Of a stretch of 44,868 bases of DNA, positions 1 to 7,434 are shown piece after piece. Numbering within the stretch: position 1 is the stretch's first letter; the number at the start of each line of letters is the position of its first letter. This stretch comes from Candidatus Cryptobacteroides faecipullorum (GTDB taxonomy: Bacteria > Bacteroidota > Bacteroidia > Bacteroidales > UBA932): NCBI GenBank assembly GCA_017694885.1, contig JADIMH010000023.1:1-44868 (forward strand). The letters are read 5' to 3'. A model generated the notes under the pieces. That model did not search any database. It saw nothing but the letters and a program-made list of their open reading frames with translations, and was not told the origin of the DNA. The translations under genes and the position numbers were made by a program.

Positions 1-1
1 G

Positions 2-481
2 AGACTACAGCAGTTTTTGAATGCCGAAAATATCACCCAGGCCAGGTTTGCAACGATGATACATGTAACGCCAGCCAGCATCTCGCATATTCTGGACGGG
101 AGGAACCGTCCCGGATTCGATTTCATCCAAAACACCATGAAAGCCTTTCCTGACCTGAATATAGAGTGGCTTATCAACGGACAGGGCAAGATGTACAAGA
201 CTGCCGGAACTCCGGTACGGACGGAAGATCCGGGCGACATGCCGGATTCTCTGTTCTCCGATGAATTTCCGGACGAAATGGAAGTCAGACCGTCCGAAGC
301 TCCGGAAGCAGACGTCCCGAGAACAGAAAAAAAACGGGCTGAAGCACAGACATCGGCGAATATTGCAGCCATACAGAGGGAGGACTCCCCTTCTGACATG
401 TCCCAAACATCTGTAAAACAGCGTAAAGCGATAAAAATCGTCATATTTTACGATGACGGCACTTTCCAGGAATTGCGATGA
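2..481 (+). CDS. XRE-like helix-turn-helix regulator, 5' truncated by the window edge
   Basis: The reading frame is already open at base 2 and the residues before the first possible start (TTG at 17) read RLQQF, which fits the beginning of the same fold, so the true start lies left of the window. The visible part begins with a Cro/XRE-type HTH (TQARFATMIHVTPASISHIL) followed by a segment ending in IEWLINGQGKMYK, a pattern common in small Bacteroidales XRE regulators. The remaining roughly 90 residues are acidic and low in complexity, ending in a short hydrophobic and basic stretch (KAIKIVIFYDDGTF) that may be a small C-terminal strand pair. It lies 48 bases ahead of pyrD on the same strand and could be cotranscribed with it. 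Its target is unknown. The fold call is firm; the role is not. Confidence 0.8.
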   Translation, partial: RLQQFLNAENITQARFATMIHVTPASISHILDGRNRPGFDFIQNTMKAFPDLNIEWLINGQGKMYKTAGTPVRTEDPGDMPDSLFSDEFPDEMEVRPSEAPEADVPRTEKKRAEAQTSANIAAIQREDSPSDMSQTSVKQRKAIKIVIFYDDGTFQELR

Positions 482-529
482 AGTTTTAGAAATTTTGTGT
501 ATTTTCGCTGCCGCAAACATTAAGTGAAG

Positions 530-1573
530 ATGTATAGGCATTTCATCAGACCAGTCCTTTTCCGGTTTAACCCGGAAACCGCCCATAACATTACCATGGG
601 CGCCCTCAGTATCCTGAAACATATTCCGCTGGCAAGGCAGATAATCAGACTTGTCTTCTGCAGGGAAACCCCTGAGCTTTCGAGAGAGATTTTCGGCCGG
701 GTATTCCCTAATCCTGTCGGACTGGCAGGCGGACTGGACAAAAACGGAGAGCACTATAATGATCTGGCGAATTTCGGGTTCGGTTTTGTCGAAATCGGCT
801 CGCTTACCCCGGAACCCCAGCCGGGAAACCCTAAACCGAGACTTTTCCGCGTCGTAAAGGACCGGGCCATCATCAACAGGATGGGAATCAACAACAAGGG
901 CGTGAAGAACGCGATAGAGCACCTTAAAAAGGAGAAGCCCGGTGTAATTGTTGCCGCAAACATTTCCAAAAATTCCTCCAGCATGAACGATGAGGCGTCC
1001 AAGGATTATGAAACAGCTTTCGCTCTGCTGTATGATTTCGTGGATATGTTCGTCATCAACCTGTCCTGCCCCAATGTTGTAGGACTGGCAAAGCTCCAGG
1101 ATGTGTCCTTTCTGTCGGACATTATGGATAAACTGTTGGGTCTCAGGATGTACTTCGATGAATACAGGCCGATTCTCGTAAAAGTCTCTCCTGATATCCC
1201 GCCACAGCAGCTGGATGAAATCATAGAGTACATACTGATGTCCGGAGTGGACGGGATTGTCGCCGGCAATACGACCAAAAGCCGCGACGGCCTCACCATC
1301 GGACAGGAAAAAATCGATGCCATAGGAAACGGAGGGATGTCAGGAGCTCCGCTTTTCGAAAAGAATCTCAGGCTGGTCAAATATATACATGACAAGACCG
1401 GAGGAAACCTGCCGATAATCGGTGTAGGAGGGATCATGTCGCCACGGCAGGCAAAGCAAATGCTCGATGCAGGAGCTTCACTCATAGAAATCTATTCCGG
1501 CTTCATCTATGAAGGTCCCTCACTTGTGAAGCGGATCCTCAAATACCTCCAGAAGTCAGTAAAGGAGAATTAA
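530..1573 (+). CDS. pyrD: Dihydroorotate dehydrogenase (quinone), class 2
   Basis: Oxidises dihydroorotate to orotate with FMN and passes electrons to membrane quinone, the fourth step of pyrimidine synthesis. Class 2 features are visible: an N-terminal helical segment (about 1-40) that docks on the membrane, the GLAGGLDKNGE motif near residue 66, PQPGNPKPRLFR, INRMG, and the C-terminal phosphate-binding GVGGI and IYSGFIYEGP motifs. Length (347 residues from this ATG) fits class 2. A GTG six bases upstream (524) would add two residues; I prefer the ATG. Odd point: the active-site motif reads NLSCPN, with Cys at position 180 where the E. coli class 2 enzyme has its catalytic serine (NISSPN). 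Followed after 11 bases by cinA. Confidence 0.93.
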   Translation: MYRHFIRPVLFRFNPETAHNITMGALSILKHIPLARQIIRLVFCRETPELSREIFGRVFPNPVGLAGGLDKNGEHYNDLANFGFGFVEIGSLTPEPQPGNPKPRLFRVVKDRAIINRMGINNKGVKNAIEHLKKEKPGVIVAANISKNSSSMNDEASKDYETAFALLYDFVDMFVINLSCPNVVGLAKLQDVSFLSDIMDKLLGLRMYFDEYRPILVKVSPDIPPQQLDEIIEYILMSGVDGIVAGNTTKSRDGLTIGQEKIDAIGNGGMSGAPLFEKNLRLVKYIHDKTGGNLPIIGVGGIMSPRQAKQMLDAGASLIEIYSGFIYEGPSLVKRILKYLQKSVKEN

Positions 1574-1584
1574 TTTCAAGTACA

Positions 1585-2859
1585 ATGATAAACTCTTCCA
1601 TATGCACTATCGGTGACGAGATCCTGATAGGGCAGATAGTCGATACCAATTCCTCGCATTTCGCCCAAGCTTTGAACGGGATAGGAGTGCGTGTTACAAG
1701 AATGGTTTCATTCGGAGATGACAGGCAGGCGATAATATCCGGTCTGGAGCGTGAACTGAAGGAAAACAGGATAGTGATAGTTACCGGGGGACTGGGGCCT
1801 ACAAAAGACGATATCACAAAACCGGCTCTTGCGGAGTTATCCGGCAGCCGGTCTGTAAAGACTGACACAAGGCAGCTGGAGATCATTCACCGGATACTCA
1901 GGTCCAGAGGTCTGGATGTATTGGATATAAACGCTGCGCAGGCCGACGTTCCCGATACGTGCGAAGTGATTCCGAACAGGTTGGGAACCGCCCCGATAAT
2001 GGTATTCCGTTTCGACGCCGGACGTTTCGGACATTCATGTACGCTTTATTCCCTGCCGGGAGTGCCTTTTGAGGCATTGGGTGCTATTCCTGATATCATA
2101 GATGACATCAGGAAACATTATCCTACCGATGACATCTGCCACAAGACGGTAATGACCTACGGTCTGGCAGAGTCTCAGCTTGCCAAGCTGATAGAACCGT
2201 GGGAAAATGCCCTTCCTGAAAATATCCGCCTTGCATATCTTCCGAATCCGCTGACCGGCGTGAGGCTCCGTCTCTCCATTTACGGAGGCGAAAAGGCTCA
2301 GGAAGACATGCAGATCGGACAGCAGCTGGAAAGCCTGAGGAAGATACTCGGCAACCATATCTATGCCGAAGAGGATACGGATCTTCAGGAGACGGTAGGC
2401 CGGCTTCTTCTGAAAGCAGGCAGGACGCTCAGCGCGGCGGAGTCATGTACCGGCGGTATGATTTCACATCTCATCACTTCTGTTGCGGGCAGTTCACAGT
2501 ACTATCTCGGTTCCGTTACATCATATGCAAACAGCGTCAAGGAAAACGTGCTCGGTGTTCCAAGTGAAATCATAGAAAAATACGGAGCCGTCAGCAGTGA
2601 ATGCGTCGCGAAAATGGCGGAAGGAGTAAAGAAGATTACCGGAAGCGACTACTCGGTTGCGACTTCGGGAATAGCCGGTCCGGGAGGCGGGACTCCTGAC
2701 AAACCTGTGGGTCTGGTCTGGATAGGAGTCTGCTCTCTGACAGGTACTGAAACATTCAGTATAGTATATAAGAACGACAGAAAACGCAATATCGAACGGT
2801 TTGCAGCGACAGCGTTGGATTTTCTGCGTAAAGCGATTGAAAGAGATTTAAATAATTGA
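1585..2859 (+). CDS. cinA: CinA-like protein: MoaB/Mog-fold domain plus NMN amidohydrolase domain
   Basis: A two-domain protein of 424 residues, the usual size for CinA. The N-terminal half (about 1-170) has the MoaB/MogA-like fold with TGGLGPTKDD near residues 67-76, associated in the family with ADP-ribose pyrophosphatase activity. The C-terminal part is a PncC-type nicotinamide mononucleotide deamidase with AAESCTGG at 284-291 and SGIAGPGGGTPDKPVG further on. Together these functions recycle pyridine nucleotide breakdown products. The gene starts 11 bases after pyrD and ends just before a strong hairpin, so it is probably the last gene of the transcript. The link to competence in the old name is not supported by anything visible here. 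Confidence 0.93.
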   Translation: MINSSICTIGDEILIGQIVDTNSSHFAQALNGIGVRVTRMVSFGDDRQAIISGLERELKENRIVIVTGGLGPTKDDITKPALAELSGSRSVKTDTRQLEIIHRILRSRGLDVLDINAAQADVPDTCEVIPNRLGTAPIMVFRFDAGRFGHSCTLYSLPGVPFEALGAIPDIIDDIRKHYPTDDICHKTVMTYGLAESQLAKLIEPWENALPENIRLAYLPNPLTGVRLRLSIYGGEKAQEDMQIGQQLESLRKILGNHIYAEEDTDLQETVGRLLLKAGRTLSAAESCTGGMISHLITSVAGSSQYYLGSVTSYANSVKENVLGVPSEIIEKYGAVSSECVAKMAEGVKKITGSDYSVATSGIAGPGGGTPDKPVGLVWIGVCSLTGTETFSIVYKNDRKRNIERFAATALDFLRKAIERDLNN

Positions 2860-2865
2860 TATTTA

Positions 2866-2919
2866 ATTAATATAACAAATGTGTTTTGTATAGAAACATT
2901 TTTGTTATATTAATTTTTG
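2866..2919. terminator. Bidirectional hairpin terminator between cinA and the M19 dipeptidase
   Basis: The left arm at 2866-2882 and the right arm at 2896-2914 pair over 17 bases with a two-base bulge in the right arm, closing a 13-base loop. The right arm is followed by TAATTTTTG for the + strand, and the AT-rich left flank gives a weaker U-rich tail for the - strand. It sits exactly between two convergent genes. Part of this sequence recurs inside pepD (see the repeat at 34955). Confidence 0.75.
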
Positions 2920-4002
2920 TCACTTGTTTACAACGATTTCGTCCAAAAGTCTGAGAAAATTCCCTCCTGCGACTTTTCCTATTTCTTCTTCGGAATAGCC
3001 TCGTGCTCTCATTTCATCGAAGACTTTGCCGATGCAGGAAATGTCCTCCATGCCGTCTGGAGTTACCTCTATTCCATCGAAGTCCGAACCGATTCCTACA
3101 TGGTCGATTCCTGCTATTGAAACTGCATGGTCTATATGGTCGACAATCTTTCTGTATGACGGTCGCGGAAGGGATTGCAGTTCATCCTGAACTGCATACC
3201 AGGCAGCCCTTTTCACCGGGTCGGCCGGATCGGCTATGAACTCGGATTCGGCCTTGTCTCCCCTTTCGATTATCCCTGAATCCTTCAGCGTAACGGAAAA
3301 ACCGCTGTCCAGGAAGACAGGGTAGAAATTGATCTGTATCACCCCTCCGGCTGCGGCCAGCGCACGTATCATGTCATCAGACATATTCCTCGGATGATCC
3401 GCCAGGGCCCTGCAGCAGGAATGGGTCGCCGCAACCGGCTTGCTGCTGTATTCGATGACATCATAGAAAGATTCATCGGATATGTGGGAAACGTCGACAA
3501 GCATTCCCAAACGGTTCATTTCCGCTATTACTTCCTTGCCGAAAGGACTCAGTCCGTGCCATCGCTTCCGCGGGGCCGAGCAGGAATCGCAGATTTCATT
3601 GTTGTCGGAATGGGCAAGAGTGAGGTATCTTACCCCCATTCGGTAGAACAGCCTCAGAAGGGACAGTGATTTCCCTATCGGAGATCCGTTCTCCATTCCT
3701 ATGAAAATGGAAACAAGGCCATTCAGTTTATTTTCAAGAGCCTGTGACGGCGTAAGTGCCAGGGCTACGGAATCCTTGTTTGCTTCTATGGCATCATAGA
3801 CGGCAGCAAGAAGTTCCAGTGCTTTTCTGCATGCTGCTCCGCTATCCAGGGAGGCCGGGGTATATAGAGCGAAAAACGATGCATCCACTCCCCCTTTCTT
3901 CAGCTTGGGTATATCCACCTGGGCATGTCCGTTATCTATGGACAGATCCCTCAGTCTGAGTATCTGTGACGGAGTATCGCAGTGTGAATCCAGAATGAAC
4001 AT
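2920..4002 (-). CDS. Membrane-dipeptidase family (peptidase M19) metallohydrolase
   Basis: Amidohydrolase-fold dipeptidase of the renal dipeptidase family; members cleave dipeptides including L,D or D-containing ones. The expected binuclear zinc ligands are in place: H7 and D9 in the SHCDT motif, E104 in IGMENG, H173 in VDVSH and H194 in AATHS. The motif GIGSDFDG near the C-terminus is typical. At 360 residues it is of normal length, and no signal peptide is visible, so it is predicted to be cytoplasmic. Last gene of the operon beginning at valS; it starts 10 bases after rlmB. The physiological substrate cannot be told from sequence; turnover of cell-wall-derived or dietary dipeptides is possible. 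Confidence 0.9.
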   Translation of the reverse strand: MFILDSHCDTPSQILRLRDLSIDNGHAQVDIPKLKKGGVDASFFALYTPASLDSGAACRKALELLAAVYDAIEANKDSVALALTPSQALENKLNGLVSIFIGMENGSPIGKSLSLLRLFYRMGVRYLTLAHSDNNEICDSCSAPRKRWHGLSPFGKEVIAEMNRLGMLVDVSHISDESFYDVIEYSSKPVAATHSCCRALADHPRNMSDDMIRALAAAGGVIQINFYPVFLDSGFSVTLKDSGIIERGDKAESEFIADPADPVKRAAWYAVQDELQSLPRPSYRKIVDHIDHAVSIAGIDHVGIGSDFDGIEVTPDGMEDISCIGKVFDEMRARGYSEEEIGKVAGGNFLRLLDEIVVNK

Positions 4003-4012
4003 TTTAGGCAGG

Positions 4013-4759
4013 CTATTTTCCGAGGCGTTGTCTTACACATTCATAAACCATGACAGACGCCGCCACCGATACATTCAGCGAAGAAATCTGCCCTGTCATC
4101 GGGATGCTGACCCTATCGTCGGCCAGATCAAGCATGGCCTGCGATATGCCCTTGTCCTCAGAGCCCATTATAATGGCACACGGTCCTGTCATATCGGTAT
4201 CATACATCAGCCTGTCGACCTTCTCTGTGGCAGCTATGAGCTTGAACCCGCTCTGTTTAAGATAGTAGGCAGCTACCTTGAGATTCGTAACCTTGCAAGT
4301 GTCGAGTCTCATAAGCGCTCCTGCAGAGGCCTTGACCGCATCGGCGTTGATTGCCGCACCTCCTTTGGCAGGAACGATGATACCGTTTCCTCCGGCACAT
4401 TCCAGAGACCGGGCGATCGCACCGAGGTTGCGTACATCGCTTACACCGTCGAGAATGACGAAAACAGGGTTTTCGCACGTGGACAGAGCATTGTTTACCA
4501 GATCCTCTATGTTTACGTAGTCGATCTGCGATATATAGGCAATGACTCCCTGATGCGCTCCCCTTACTGCACGGTTGAGACGCTCCGCCGGTACGAACTG
4601 GAAGTTTATGCCTTTTTCAGTAAGAAGGCTCAGGAGTTCCCTGAACTGGTCACCCTCGAGTCCTTTTTTTAAAAGGACCTTGTCGAATTTCTTTCCTGAT
4701 CTGACTGCTTCCAGTACCGGATGCATTCCGAAAAGGTACTGGTCTTTCTTCTCTTCCAT
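4013..4759 (-). CDS. rlmB: TrmH/SpoU-family 2'-O-ribose RNA methyltransferase, RlmB-like
   Basis: SPOUT-class methyltransferase predicted to methylate a 23S rRNA guanosine (G2251 in E. coli numbering). It has an N-terminal L30e-like substrate domain beginning YLFGMHPVLEAV, then the three SpoU motifs: DGVSDVRNLGAIARS, IMGSEDKGI and IPMTGQISSLNVSVAAS, which form the knotted SAM site. An in-frame ATG at 4804 would add 15 residues overlapping the upstream ABC-F gene; the ATG at 4759 leaves a 22-base gap and begins directly at the domain, so I use it (248 residues). Translation-related neighbours upstream (ABC-F, valS) fit an rRNA target. Assignment to RlmB rather than another TrmH paralogue is likely but not certain. 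Confidence 0.85.
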   Translation of the reverse strand: MEEKKDQYLFGMHPVLEAVRSGKKFDKVLLKKGLEGDQFRELLSLLTEKGINFQFVPAERLNRAVRGAHQGVIAYISQIDYVNIEDLVNNALSTCENPVFVILDGVSDVRNLGAIARSLECAGGNGIIVPAKGGAAINADAVKASAGALMRLDTCKVTNLKVAAYYLKQSGFKLIAATEKVDRLMYDTDMTGPCAIIMGSEDKGISQAMLDLADDRVSIPMTGQISSLNVSVAASVMVYECVRQRLGK

Positions 4760-4781
4760 AATATGTTTGTTGTTTCGTTCT

Positions 4782-6725
4782 TTATTTCCCGGAGGTTTCA
4801 TCATCGCTGCCTAATGACACCCATTCATCCGTCTTGGCATCCAGATCCCTTTTGAGTTCCAGATATTCGCGGGTCAGTTCCATTATATCATCTTCCGGGG
4901 CAGGATTGGCAAGCTTCGCTTCTATGACCTTCATTTTCCCTTCCGTCTCCTCGATGGTCTTCTCCAGAAAAGCGATTCTGTTCTTGCGGCGTTTTTCTTC
5001 TTTCGAGATGAACTTCTTAGCCTGGTATTCCTGCTGTGAAGCGGTTTTCTTCTCATGAACCTCGGCAGGCTTTTCTTCCGCCGGCTTATAGTGCCGTTCC
5101 AGTTCGTTCAGATTTTCTATCTTCCTTCGTTCCAGGAATTCGGCTACAGTTCCGAGATGTTCTTTGACCTTTCCGTCTCTGAATTCGTAGAGCTTATCCA
5201 CCAATCCGTCCAGGAAATCCCTGTCGTGGGACACGATGATCAGTGTCCCGTCATAGGATTTGAGTGCCTGTTTGAGAATATCTTTCGACCTGATATCCAT
5301 ATGGTTGGTCGGTTCATCGAGAGCCAGCAGGTTGTATGGTTTGAGCATCAGCTTGGCCATTGCCAGACGCGCCCTTTCTCCTCCGCTGAGGACGGCGACT
5401 TTCTTGTCTATGTCTTCGCCTTTGAAAAGGAAAGCGGCCAGAATATCACGAAGTTTGGTCCTGATGTCCCCTACGGCTATCCGGTCAAGAGTCTCGAACA
5501 CGGTATCCTGCTTGTCCAGTATGTCTTCCTGGTTCTGGGCGTAATAGCCGATATTTACATTATGCCCTGTTTTAGCTTCTCCTGATATAGGCTCGAGTTC
5601 TTTCATGATCACCCTCATAAGGGTGGTCTTTCCTTCTCCGTTACGCCCCACCAGAGCTACCTTCTCTCCTCTTCGCACTTCTATGCTTGCCCCTGAAAAA
5701 ACCACTTTTGAGCCATAGCCGACGGTCAGGTCGGTTGCCTTGAAGGCGATGTCTCCGGAACGCGGTGCTGGCGGGAACTTGACTACTAAAGCAGAGCTGT
5801 CTTCTTCGTCCACTTCGATCCTCTCCAGTTTTTCCAGCTGTTTGATGCGCGACTGGACCTGATTGGATTTTGTTGGCTTGTAGCGGAATTTCTCGATAAA
5901 TTCCTCGCTCTTCTCTATCATCCTCTGCTGGTTTTCATATGCGGCTTTCTGCTGGGCTATACGTTCCTTTCTGAGTTCCATGTATTTGCTGTATGGAACC
6001 TTATAGTCATGTATGTGGCCGAGCATGATTTCCACCGTCCGGTTGGTGATGTTGTCAAGGAATTTCCTGTCATGCGAAATCAGCACCAAAGAGCCTTTAT
6101 AGTCTTTCAGATAACTTTCAAGCCACTCTATGGATTCTATGTCAAGGTGGTTCGTCGGCTCATCGAGGAGAAGGACATCGGGCTTGGAAAGCAGGATCTT
6201 GGCAAGTTCGATGCGCATGTTCCAGCCCTGGCTGAATGTTTCAGTCGGCCTGTCGAGTTCTTCATATTTGAATCCGAGACCGATAAGGGTACGTTCCGCC
6301 TGAACGCGAGGCGACTCGCTCTGGGTATAGGACAGGGAGTCGTTGATTTCGTTGAGTCTGATTATCAGGTTCTGATATTCTTTTGACTCGTAGTCTTCAC
6401 GCTCCGCCAGTTCCTTTGTGATTTTCTCGAGTTCATCCTCTTTGGCATGCATGTCGGCAAAGGCCGTCATAGTCTCGTCTATGACACTCTTTCCTTTATG
6501 GTGCTCCATTATCTGCGGAAGGTATCCTATCCTGATTCCGGACGGAACAGCCACCTTGCCGGCAGTCGGACTCTGAAGACCGCATATGAGTTTCAGAATT
6601 GTCGACTTGCCGGCACCGTTTTTTCCCACCAGACCGATCTTGTCATTTTCGCTGATGTGGAAATTTATGTTGTCCAGAAGGGTGAATCCCCCGTAAGCTA
6701 CAGTGAGTCCGTTAATGGATATCAT
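4782..6725 (-). CDS. ABC-F family ATPase with tandem ATP-binding cassettes
   Basis: Soluble ABC protein with two nucleotide-binding domains and no membrane segments; ABC-F proteins act on ribosomes (translation factors or antibiotic protection). The first cassette has Walker [10 protein letters not shown] (34-42) and Walker B LLLDEP (185-190), and the second has Walker [10 protein letters not shown] (360-368) and signature LSGGE (446-450). The first signature reads FSQGW instead of LSGGQ, a variant position often relaxed in this family. A charged interdomain linker (about 240-310) would reach into the ribosomal E site, and the C-terminal 100 residues look like a coiled coil, as in Uup-type members. 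The ATG overlaps the tatA stop by four bases. There is no sign of resistance-gene context, so a housekeeping role is more likely. Confidence 0.9.
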   Translation of the reverse strand: MISINGLTVAYGGFTLLDNINFHISENDKIGLVGKNGAGKSTILKLICGLQSPTAGKVAVPSGIRIGYLPQIMEHHKGKSVIDETMTAFADMHAKEDELEKITKELAEREDYESKEYQNLIIRLNEINDSLSYTQSESPRVQAERTLIGLGFKYEELDRPTETFSQGWNMRIELAKILLSKPDVLLLDEPTNHLDIESIEWLESYLKDYKGSLVLISHDRKFLDNITNRTVEIMLGHIHDYKVPYSKYMELRKERIAQQKAAYENQQRMIEKSEEFIEKFRYKPTKSNQVQSRIKQLEKLERIEVDEEDSSALVVKFPPAPRSGDIAFKATDLTVGYGSKVVFSGASIEVRRGEKVALVGRNGEGKTTLMRVIMKELEPISGEAKTGHNVNIGYYAQNQEDILDKQDTVFETLDRIAVGDIRTKLRDILAAFLFKGEDIDKKVAVLSGGERARLAMAKLMLKPYNLLALDEPTNHMDIRSKDILKQALKSYDGTLIIVSHDRDFLDGLVDKLYEFRDGKVKEHLGTVAEFLERRKIENLNELERHYKPAEEKPAEVHEKKTASQQEYQAKKFISKEEKRRKNRIAFLEKTIEETEGKMKVIEAKLANPAPEDDIMELTREYLELKRDLDAKTDEWVSLGSDDETSGK

Positions 6726-6931
6726 TGATCCTCAGTTTTTTCCTCGGAGTCAGAAGATATCTGTCCCTTGTTTTCGTCTTCAGGCTTGACTCCTTCCTTG
6801 AAACTTTTGATCCCTTTGCCGAGACCTCCCATCAGCTCGGGAATCTTTTTGGCGCCGAAAAGCAATAATATTACAAATACGATAATGGCTATTTCCCAGA
6901 AGCCCAAGCCGAATACCAATGGTATATACAT
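6722..6931 (-). CDS. tatA: Sec-independent translocase subunit TatA/E
   Basis: A 69-residue protein with the TatA plan: a short periplasmic start, a transmembrane helix at about residues 9-24 ([15 protein letters not shown]), a hinge, and an amphipathic helix [20 protein letters not shown] lying on the membrane, then an acidic tail. It would polymerise to form the channel for folded twin-arginine substrates. No tatC is next to it in this window. It is translationally coupled to the following ABC-F gene through an ATGA overlap, an unusual partner with no obvious functional link. Confidence 0.9.
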   Translation of the reverse strand: MYIPLVFGLGFWEIAIIVFVILLLFGAKKIPELMGGLGKGIKSFKEGVKPEDENKGQISSDSEEKTEDQ

Positions 6932-6980
6932 AATATCCGATATTTAAATTATTAATTCTGTTTTTTACCTGTTCTTTCCT

Positions 6981-7391
6981 TTACAGACGTTGGAGAGAGT
7001 CTGCAATGAGCTTTGCCAGAGCTTCCGGACAACGTACAGGATGTCTGGTGGCGGCATCGATAAAGCCAAGTACCACTTCACCGGTAACCAGCAGTACACC
7101 GTCCTGGTTGTAAATTTCGTTCTTTACTACCAGCCTGGCCATAGGAACCTTGTCGATTTCCGACACTATCCTTATTCTGTCGCCCATGTATGCCGGGTGT
7201 TTATAGTGACACTCGACCGATATTACAGGCAGCATTACACCGGCTTTTTCGATTTTTTCGATCGGCAGGCCGGCTTTCTGCATCATGTCGGAACGTCCGC
7301 ATTCGAAAAACCTTATGTAGTTCGAATGATGGACTATGCCCATCTGGTCGGTTTCGTAGTACCTTATGTCCAGTTCAAGCTCTGATTTCAT
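6981..7391 (-). CDS. YbgC/FadM-type hot-dog acyl-CoA thioesterase
   Basis: Single hot-dog domain of 136 residues with the 4-hydroxybenzoyl-CoA thioesterase signature RYYETDQMGIVHHSNY; D15 is the expected catalytic aspartate. The helix that follows (IRFFECGRSDMMQKAG) is also standard. Such proteins hydrolyse short or medium acyl-CoA or acyl-ACP thioesters in the cytoplasm. It lies between valS (43 bases upstream) and tatA (49 bases downstream) on the same strand. In proteobacteria a relative sits with the tol-pal genes, but nothing of that kind is here, so the physiological substrate is open. Confidence 0.85.
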   Translation of the reverse strand: MKSELELDIRYYETDQMGIVHHSNYIRFFECGRSDMMQKAGLPIEKIEKAGVMLPVISVECHYKHPAYMGDRIRIVSEIDKVPMARLVVKNEIYNQDGVLLVTGEVVLGFIDAATRHPVRCPEALAKLIADSLQRL

Positions 7392-7434
7392 AACGTCAGT
7401 TAGACGAATTTATTTTAATTTTTAATATTCAATA

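Noticed and set aside
5..922. Long minus-strand open frame (305 codons) across the HTH gene and pyrD
   Set aside because: It lies opposite two clear genes, has no recognisable domain and reads as an antisense shadow.
2872..2914. Remnant of an insertion sequence at the cinA terminator
   Set aside because: No transposase, target duplication or longer inverted repeats; the hairpin plus T-run is explained as a terminator.
3905..4672. Plus-strand open frame of 255 codons
   Set aside because: Antisense to the M19 dipeptidase start and rlmB, both of which have full motif support.
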